Below, piece by piece: positions 7,738 to 12,257 of a DNA stretch of 12,257 bases. The DNA lies in NCBI GenBank assembly GCA_964384675.1, contig CAYLNK010000200.1:1-12257 (forward strand), written 5' to 3'. This DNA comes from CAYLNK01 sp964384675. Its GTDB lineage: Bacteria > Acidobacteriota > Thermoanaerobaculia > UBA5066. The notes under the pieces are model-generated. The model saw nothing but the letters and a program-made list of their open reading frames with translations. It had not been told where the DNA came from and searched no databases. How positions within the stretch are numbered: the stretch's first letter is position 1; every line of letters starts with the position of its first letter. The position numbers were made by a program, and so were the translations under genes.

Positions 7738-8037
7738 ATGCGACTACGCCTTCCGGTCGATGACATTGCACTCGCGGCGTTCTGTCAGAGAAACCACATC
7801 CGGGAGCTGGCCTTCTTCGGCTCGGCCCTCAGAGACGATTTCGGGCCCGAGAGCGACGTGGATGTCGTCGTCGAGTTCGAGCCTGGCCGCACGCCGGGGC
7901 TCGAGTTCGTGCAGATGGGACTCGAGCTCTCCACTCTGGTTGGCGGAAGACGTGTCGACCTCGTCACCAAGAGGGCTCTTCATCCCAGCCTGCGCGATCG
8001 GGTCTTGAGGGACGCCGAAGTCCGGTATGCAGCATGA
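7738..8037 (+). CDS. mntA: MntA-type minimal nucleotidyltransferase, antitoxin of a HEPN-MNT pair
   Basis: A 99-aa protein of the minimal nucleotidyltransferase family. It carries the exact GSX10DXD signature: Gly28, Ser29, Asp40, Asp42, with SDVDVVVEF around the metal-binding Asp pair. Asp74 in RRVDLV is a likely third acidic residue. In the studied Shewanella HepT/MntA system, MntA neutralises HepT by adding AMP to the Tyr of its RX4HXY motif. The next gene has that motif, and the two overlap by 11 bp, as usual for such pairs. The start is the ATG at 7738 with a weak GAGG at 7729-7732. The longer in-frame extension only shadows the biotin carrier gene. The pair probably has its own promoter, which I could not pinpoint. 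Base composition looks slightly less GC-rich than upstream, consistent with separate acquisition. Confidence 0.87.
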   Translation: MRLRLPVDDIALAAFCQRNHIRELAFFGSALRDDFGPESDVDVVVEFEPGRTPGLEFVQMGLELSTLVGGRRVDLVTKRALHPSLRDRVLRDAEVRYAA

Positions 8038-8356
8038 CGACGCGGTCTACCTCGCGCACATGCTCGAGACGGCTCGAAGGGTGCGGCTACGGGTTCAGGA
8101 GCACGGACGAGCCGGTTTCGAGGCCAGCGAGGACCTCCGTCTCGCGCTGACGCACCTCATCCAGACGGTCGGCGAGGCAGCCCGGCAGGTCTCGGACGAA
8201 ACCAGGAGCCGGCTGACGGGCATCCCGGGGCAACAGGTCATCGGGATGCGTCACATCCTCGTCCACAACTATCTCGGTGTCGACGAGGACATCGTCTGGC
8301 AGGTCGCATCTCGGGACATTCCCTCGCTGATCGAGTGTCTGGAGAAGGCGGAGTAG
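8027..8356 (+). CDS. hepT: HepT-like HEPN-domain ribonuclease toxin (DUF86 family)
   Basis: A 109-aa, probably all-helical HEPN protein. The signature is complete: Arg75, His80 and Tyr82 in RHILVHNY form RX4HXY, the RNase active site plus the Tyr that MntA AMPylates in the studied system. An N-terminal helix starting around YLAHMLETARRV and the central LTHLIQTVGEAARQ helix fit DUF86/HepT proteins. The ATG lies 11 bp inside the mntA end; no well-spaced Shine-Dalgarno sequence is seen, so coupled translation is likely. HEPN toxins typically cleave RNA to halt growth and are held in check by the MNT partner. The gene runs convergently into the propeller gene, with 90 bp between them. No terminator with a T-tract was found in that gap. 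Confidence 0.87.
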   Translation: MQHDDAVYLAHMLETARRVRLRVQEHGRAGFEASEDLRLALTHLIQTVGEAARQVSDETRSRLTGIPGQQVIGMRHILVHNYLGVDEDIVWQVASRDIPSLIECLEKAE

Positions 8357-8446
8357 TGGCGCGAGCATCTCCACCGACGAACCTGATCTCGAAGACCGCG
8401 AGACCGGTGGCGAGAGCCTGCGCCGGCAGACCTCAGCTCTGGCGAG

Positions 8447-10246
8447 CTACCGGAAGTAGCCGTTCACGTCGAGGACGACGTGGACCGAGCCCGGCGAGTC
8501 GTTCTGGATCGAGATCGCGCCGTTACCGAGCCCGAGGATCGCGTTGTTGGCACGCGTCTGTCCCGACGCGAAGAGGACGGTCTCGTGAACGGGTGGGGCC
8601 GTCGCCCTCGCGAAAAGGCGCACGCCGCCGCGCGTCACCGGCTGCGTGACGGTGACGTTCGCCACGACCGAGGTCGCGTCGGCCGGGACGCCGCACGTCG
8701 CGGTCAAGGGGAAGATGCGGACGGCCCCCCCGCCGAGCGCCGGACCTCCCAGCGACGCGGCCGGATTCCGCGTGTCGAGCGCACGGCACGGGGGCACCGT
8801 GTAGAAGCCCGGCGCGGGCAGCGACCCGTTCAGCACGACCTTGCCGATCCGGTCGCGCACGGACTCCGTGAACCAGAGGTTGCCGTCGGGGCCGATGGCG
8901 AGGCCGCCGGCGCCGCTGTACCGCGTGGGGATCGGAGTGTCGGTGACGTCACCGGCCGGCGTGATCCGTCCGATCCTGTCCGCGCCGGTCTCGACGAACC
9001 AGAAGTTGGCGTCCGGGCCCACGACGACACCCTCCGGTGCGCTGCCCGGCGTCGGGAGCGGGAACTCGGTGATGACGCCAGCGGGTGTGATCCTCCCGAT
9101 CCGGTTCCCGTTGCGCTCGCAGAACCAGAGGTTGCCGTCGGGGCCCGCGGTGACGCCGGTGGGCCGGCTGTCCACCGTCGGCATCGTGAACGTCGCGAGG
9201 GTGCCGGCCGTCGAGAGCCTTCCGATCCGGTTCCGATGCGGCTGAGCGAACCAGAGATTGCCGTCTGGACCCGCGACGAGTCGATCGGGCCCGTTCTGGC
9301 TCGTCGAGATCGAGAACTCCGTGACGACGCCGTCGGGCGTGACTCTGCCGATCCTGTCGTCGGCGCCCTCCAGCACGAACCAGATGTTCCCGTCGGGGCC
9401 GACCGTCGGGGCGCGCGGGTGCCCAAACCGCGTCGGGACCTCGAACTCGGTGAAGACGCCGTCGGACGTCGTCCGCCCGATCTTGGGTTCCCAGAAGGCG
9501 TCTTCCGCGAACCAGAGGTTCCCGTCGGGGCCCGCGACGAGATCGTGCGGATCTGCGTCGCGTGTCGGGACCGGGAACTGGGTGATCGTTCCTTCGGTCG
9601 TGATCCTGCCGATCAGGTTTGAGGCGGCCTGAGCGAACCAGAGGTTGCCGTCGGGACCGACCGTCAGGCCCCGGGGGCCGTCCGAACCAGGGTTGTAGAC
9701 AGGGAACTCGGAGAGGACGCCGTCGGGTGAGATCCGCCCGATCCTGTCGATCTCCGTGAACCAGAGGTTGCCGTCCGGGCCGGCGACGACGGAGGAGGGA
9801 GCCGGGGCCAGCGAGGGGACGTCGAACCAGGTCTCCGCCCCTGAAGGTGTCAGCCTCCCGATGCCGGAGCCCGAGCCGCGCGTCAGCCAGAGGTTGCCGT
9901 CGGAACCCGCGGTGAGCCACCCGACCGACCTCGAGGACCGGAATCCCTGTGTGACCCCGGCCGTGGTGATTCTTTCGACCCCACCAGGATCTCCGAAGAG
10001 CCCCACATAGGAATACCAGAGGTCGTCGTCGGGACCCACCGTGATGGACCCGGGGTACCCGGGCACCGCGAACGCCGTGAAGGTGCCGCCGGGCGTGATC
10101 CTCCCGATCCAGTTGACGCCTGGAATCGTGAACCAGAGGTTGCCGTCGGGACCCGCCGCGATGTCGGTGGAGTTGCCCCACGGCGACGTCGGGAACTCGG
10201 TGATGACGCCGACCGGGGTGATCCTGCCGACGCGGCCGTCGCCCAA
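8447..10246 (-). CDS. Open 3' portion of the interrupted propeller gene: 11 repeats plus C-terminal domain
   Basis: This is the intact reading frame downstream of the frameshift: 599 codons if counted from the TTG at 10246. That TTG is not a convincing start, because clear propeller sequence continues in frame upstream to about 10297. It therefore looks like the body of the interrupted gene rather than a separate gene. It holds propeller repeats 5 to 15. Residues 480-599 (8450-8809) form a different domain with PCRALDTR, LGGPAL, CGVPADA, NVTVTQP, GQTRANNA and VLDVNGYFR. I recognise that pattern as a recurring C-terminal module of secreted proteins in Acidobacteriota-like bacteria; its function is unknown to me. 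If translated alone, the product would lack the signal peptide and stay in the cytoplasm. Confidence 0.7.
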   Translation of the reverse strand: MGDGRVGRITPVGVITEFPTSPWGNSTDIAAGPDGNLWFTIPGVNWIGRITPGGTFTAFAVPGYPGSITVGPDDDLWYSYVGLFGDPGGVERITTAGVTQGFRSSRSVGWLTAGSDGNLWLTRGSGSGIGRLTPSGAETWFDVPSLAPAPSSVVAGPDGNLWFTEIDRIGRISPDGVLSEFPVYNPGSDGPRGLTVGPDGNLWFAQAASNLIGRITTEGTITQFPVPTRDADPHDLVAGPDGNLWFAEDAFWEPKIGRTTSDGVFTEFEVPTRFGHPRAPTVGPDGNIWFVLEGADDRIGRVTPDGVVTEFSISTSQNGPDRLVAGPDGNLWFAQPHRNRIGRLSTAGTLATFTMPTVDSRPTGVTAGPDGNLWFCERNGNRIGRITPAGVITEFPLPTPGSAPEGVVVGPDANFWFVETGADRIGRITPAGDVTDTPIPTRYSGAGGLAIGPDGNLWFTESVRDRIGKVVLNGSLPAPGFYTVPPCRALDTRNPAASLGGPALGGGAVRIFPLTATCGVPADATSVVANVTVTQPVTRGGVRLFARATAPPVHETVLFASGQTRANNAILGLGNGAISIQNDSPGSVHVVLDVNGYFR

Positions 10247-10690
10247 TCCGGATCCGTACTCCGTGAACCAGAGGTTGCCGTCGGATCCGACGGTGATCGC
10301 CGTTCGGACGCTGCGACGGCGTCGGGAGCGGGAACTCGGTCACGACACCACCCGGAGTGATCCTCCCGATGGCGTTGCCTCGCCTTTCTGTGAACCAGAC
10401 GTTGCCGTCCGGTCCGCCGGTGATCCCTTCGGGGCCGCAGTCCGGAGTCGGGAGGGGGAACTCCGTGAAGACGCCGGCCGGTGTCATCCTCCCGATCTTG
10501 TTCGCGTAGACACCGCTCTCGGTGAACCAGACGTTGCCGTCGGGACCCCAGGTGATGTCGGCGGGGCTGCTGTAGGCGGTCGGGATCGTGTACCCGAGGC
10601 GGATGCCCGTCGTGGTCATCTTCCCGATCGCGTTCGCCGTCGGATCGGTGAACCAGAGGTAGCCGTCAGGCAACGCTCGTATCCGACCGG
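8830..10690 (-). repeat. Fifteen tandem coding repeats of about 120-140 bp (propeller blades)
   Basis: On the + strand a GAACCAGAGGTTGCCGTC-like core, the complement of the DGNLWFT codons, recurs 15 times. Approximate positions are 8870, 8997, 9122, 9249, 9378, 9509, 9635, 9757, 9885, 10013, 10130, 10265, 10392, 10522 and 10648. Several cores are identical. Spacing follows the repeat length of about 42-46 codons. Confidence 0.85.
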
Positions 10691-10815
10691 GCCCGCTGCG
10701 CGCCGCGTCGGGAAGGGGGTACTCGACGATCGTCGCCGCGCGTGCCGACACCGCCAGGAGCGCGATGCCGAGCGACACCACGCACGTCTTCCCGAGTGTG
10801 ACGCTCACTGAAAAG

Positions 10816-10822
10816 CTCCTCC
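10816..10822 (-). promoter_or_regulatory. Shine-Dalgarno sequence of the propeller gene
   Basis: Minus-strand GGAGGAG is 7 nt before the GTG at 10808. It fixes the start directly in front of a good signal peptide. Confidence 0.7.
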
Positions 10823-10844
10823 GCCCCGGTCGTTCCGCAGTGTC

Positions 10845-10878
10845 CCGGTCCGGACCTACCTTTCGCTGTCCGGACCGG
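10845..10878. other. Perfect 11-bp inverted repeat (hairpin) upstream of the propeller gene
   Basis: CCGGTCCGGAC at 10845-10855 pairs perfectly with GTCCGGACCGG at 10868-10878 across a 12-nt loop. On the minus strand it begins right after the TAG (10881-10879) of the remnant described next, and ends 36 nt before the propeller GTG. It has no T-tract, so a classic intrinsic terminator is not shown. It could be a terminator-like hairpin, an mRNA leader structure or an operator. Confidence 0.6.
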
Positions 10879-11055
10879 CTACGACACTCCCTTCGGCACC
10901 TCGAGCTTGATCTTCGCGACGTCCTCGTCCGCCGTCGGGTCGACGATGACTTTCCACCCACGTCGTCTGGTAGCCCGGGAGCCGGAAGCGGCGACCTCGG
11001 CCGTGTCCGGCTTGACGTGGAAGTCCGCGCCCTGACGACAGAGGAACGTGGCGCT
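10879..11055 (-). pseudogene. Start-less, frame-broken remnant of an unknown protein
   Basis: This stretch between the LOG gene and the propeller gene looks like decayed coding sequence. One minus frame reads SATFLCRQGADFHVKPDTAEV and, further on, WKVIVDPTADEDVAKIKLEV, ending at TAG 10881-10879. Between those parts a second frame reads more sensibly as FRLPGYQTTWVE. Joining the frames at ggaaagtc (one base too many) gives TTWVEVIVDPTADED, a plausible continuous protein end. No ATG, GTG or TTG precedes it after the LOG stop. The FHVKPDTAEV and PGYQTTWV pieces faintly resemble PEGA-like repeats, but that is a guess. The rest of 10809-11068 holds only the hairpin and the Shine-Dalgarno sequence noted above. 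Confidence 0.4.
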
Positions 11056-11068
11056 GGGAGGACGCCGG

Positions 11069-11923
11069 CTACGCCGGCGCCAGCCCGTAGAACGCGGCGA
11101 TCCGCCCCCACGCCTCCGCGGCGCTCTCCGCGTACGTGAAGAGCTCCAGGTCCTCCCGCGCGATCGTCCCTTCCTCGACCAGGAAATCCCAGTCGATGAG
11201 GCGATGCCAGAACTCGCGGCCGAAGAGGATGATCGGCAGCCGCTCCATCTTCCGCGTCTGGACCAGGGTGAGCGTCTCGAACAGCTCGTCCAGCGTTCCG
11301 AAGCCTCCCGGGAAGGCGACCAGCGCCTTGGCGCGCAGGAGGAAGTGCATCTTGCGGACCGCGAAGTAGTGGAACTGGAAGCAGAGGTCGGGTGTGATGT
11401 ACGGATTGGGCGCCTGCTCGTGCGGCAGGAGGATGTTCAGGCCCACGCTCTTGCCGCCCACGTCGAAGGCGCCCCGGTTCGCCGCCTCCATCACGCCGGG
11501 CCCGCCGCCGGTCACGACGACGAAGTCGCACTGGTGGTTCACCTGGCACGTCGAGGAGACGAGGCGTCCGAGCTCCCGCGCCTCGTCGTAGTACGGGGAC
11601 TTGGCGACGACGCGGCGCGCCACCGCGACGGCGTGCTCGAGCGCGGGATCGCCCGGGCTCTTCGCGGCCCGCTCCTCGGCGGCCGCCAGCCGCCTCTCGG
11701 CCTCGTCCCTCTCCACGACGCGGGTCCCGCCGAAGACGACGATCGTCGAGCGGATCCCCTCGAGCTGCATCAGCTCCTCGGTCTTCATCAGCTCGAGCTG
11801 GAGGCGCACCGGCCGCAGCTCCGGGCTCGCGAGGAACTCGAGGTCCTCCTGCGCCCGCAGGTAGCTGCGGGACGCGAGGATCTTCTCCAGGTTCTCCTGC
11901 GCCGCCTCGTCGAGCGGGGGCAT
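11069..11923 (-). CDS. LOG family protein (TIGR00730-like Rossmann-fold, nucleotide phosphoribohydrolase-type)
   Basis: A 284-aa protein with both LOG signatures: GGGPGVMEA at 139-147 and PGGFGTLDE at 205-213, the nucleotide-binding and catalytic loops. Family members, often misnamed lysine decarboxylases, hydrolyse nucleoside 5'-monophosphates to base and ribose 5-phosphate; plant and some bacterial members release active cytokinins. The protein is longer than minimal LOG proteins of about 180-200 aa. It has an extra N-terminal segment of about 55 residues, and a charged helical stretch at about 70-110 (VERDEAERRLAAAEERAAK). I chose the ATG at 11923, whose A is the last base of the metG stop (TGATG). 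A GTG at 11926 would add one residue and overlap by 4 bp. Coupling to metG suggests a housekeeping operon; the exact substrate is not visible. Confidence 0.88.
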   Translation of the reverse strand: MPPLDEAAQENLEKILASRSYLRAQEDLEFLASPELRPVRLQLELMKTEELMQLEGIRSTIVVFGGTRVVERDEAERRLAAAEERAAKSPGDPALEHAVAVARRVVAKSPYYDEARELGRLVSSTCQVNHQCDFVVVTGGGPGVMEAANRGAFDVGGKSVGLNILLPHEQAPNPYITPDLCFQFHYFAVRKMHFLLRAKALVAFPGGFGTLDELFETLTLVQTRKMERLPIILFGREFWHRLIDWDFLVEEGTIAREDLELFTYAESAAEAWGRIAAFYGLAPA

Positions 11924-12257
11924 CACTTCACCTTGGTGCCCGACGGAACCGACGGGTCGACGGCCAGGAGCGACGGCTCGCCCGAGCCGGGCAGCGAGGC
12001 TGCCAGCACCATCCCGTTCGACTCGATTCCCATCAGCTTGGCCGGCGCGAGGTTCGCCACGATCACGACCTTGCGGCCGACGAGCTGCTCGGCGGTGTAC
12101 GCGTTGGCGATGCCGCCCACGATGGTGCGCACCTCCTCGCCCAGCCGCACGGACATCTTCATCAGCTTCTTCGACTTCGGGACGGGCTCGGCGGCGATCA
12201 CCTCGCCCACCTTCAGCTCCACCTTCAGGAAGTCGTCGATGGTGATCTTCGGGCTCT
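11923..12257 (-). CDS. metG: Methionyl-tRNA synthetase, C-terminal tRNA-binding domain (5' part off window)
   Basis: The last 110 or so residues of a protein that continues past the right edge, open in frame from ITIDDFLKVELKVGEV onward. The segment is an EMAPII/Trbp111-like OB-fold tRNA-binding domain. Landmarks are KVELKVGEV, VPKSKKLMKM, RTIVGGIANAY, GRKVVIVANL and LMGIESNGMVLAA. In bacterial MetRS this domain sits at the C-terminus, promotes dimerisation and increases tRNA affinity. Stand-alone Trbp111-like proteins and CsaA are alternatives, but the sequence continuing upstream of the usual domain start favours MetRS. Its stop shares one base with the LOG start. A GTG at 12222 is internal, not a gene start. 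Confidence 0.85.
   Translation of the reverse strand, partial: SPKITIDDFLKVELKVGEVIAAEPVPKSKKLMKMSVRLGEEVRTIVGGIANAYTAEQLVGRKVVIVANLAPAKLMGIESNGMVLAASLPGSGEPSLLAVDPSVPSGTKVK

Larger units (their letters stand above)
8447..10808 (-). pseudogene. Secreted streptogramin-lyase-like beta-propeller protein, interrupted by a frameshift near 10298
   Basis: With one base removed, this reads as a single 786-aa secreted protein. The 5' part starts at GTG 10808, with GGAGGAG 7 nt upstream. It opens with a signal peptide (Lys7, hydrophobic VVSLGIALLAV, cleavage likely after ARA at residue 24). Repeats of about 42-50 residues follow, each with a GPDGNLWF core, an IGRITP strand and a TEFPLPTP turn. At about 10298 (minus strand aacggcgatcacc) an extra G puts the rest in another frame: the first frame degrades to nonsense while the second resumes ITVGSDGNLWF. 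A TGA near 10339 in the second frame rules out an earlier independent start. Fifteen repeats are present in total. The fold resembles virginiamycin B lyase (Vgb), but antibiotic lyase activity should not be assumed. Real decay and sequencing error are both possible. Confidence 0.8.

Noticed and set aside
8435..8448. Possible terminator hairpin (AGCTC, 4-nt loop, GAGCT) between the convergent genes
   Set aside because: The stem is only 5 bp with no T-tract, and it runs into the propeller stop codon. It is too weak to call.
8480..9622. 380-codon open frame on the plus strand across the propeller gene
   Set aside because: Its apparent repeats (EPEVAVGA) are the complement of the propeller repeats in another frame, and the minus-strand protein makes clear sense.
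8830..10690. Regular spacing of a 17-20 bp core resembling a CRISPR array
   Set aside because: Units are coding and in frame with imperfect cores, and the sequence between cores is itself similar from unit to unit. These are propeller blades.
10041..10811. 256-codon plus-strand frame with EPDVAVG repeats
   Set aside because: It is also a mirror of the propeller repeat coding. It has no start context or domain.
8949..11549. 866-codon minus frame read as one long protein
   Set aside because: Only its middle part (about 10300-10808) is real coding, the propeller N-terminus. The upstream part shadows the LOG gene and the downstream part is the wrong frame after the frameshift.

Overview
The window is very GC-rich, densely coded bacterial DNA. 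No rRNA, tRNA, CRISPR or transposase gene was seen. The organism is probably a high-GC environmental bacterium. The best lineage clue is the C-terminal domain of the secreted propeller protein (a PCRxxDTR start, a GQTRANNA block and a VLDVNGYF end). I associate that domain with Acidobacteriota such as Thermoanaerobaculia, but this is from memory and unverified.

Left part (1-7681, + strand): a tightly packed, translationally coupled lipid or polyketide operon. It opens with the 3' part of a large PUFA-synthase-like (PfaA-type) megasynthase: two nearly identical carrier-protein-like domains, a two-part ketoreductase and a double-hotdog dehydratase. The condensing and acyltransferase domains would lie off the left edge. 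Next come an Sfp-type phosphopantetheinyl transferase and a three-subunit acyl-CoA carboxylase: carboxyltransferase, biotin carboxylase and a biotin carrier protein. Coupling is by GTGA overlaps, a 29-bp overlap and a 4-bp gap. The simple reading is a self-contained pathway in which the carboxylase makes the extender unit, the transferase activates the carriers and the megasynthase extends and reduces the chain. Two features are odd. Both carrier domains have Thr where the pantetheine-bearing Ser is expected. The biotin carboxylase differs at several normally conserved active-site positions.

Middle (7738-8356, + strand): a compact MntA-HepT (nucleotidyltransferase-HEPN) toxin-antitoxin pair follows the operon. 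All signature motifs are intact, and it was perhaps acquired separately.

Right part (8447-12257, - strand): convergent to the above is a secreted streptogramin-lyase-like beta-propeller gene with 15 repeats. A single-base frameshift near 10298 breaks it. Upstream are a perfect 11-bp inverted repeat and a start-less, frame-broken gene remnant. Then come a LOG-family gene and the 3' end of metG (tRNA-binding domain), with one base shared between metG and the LOG gene.
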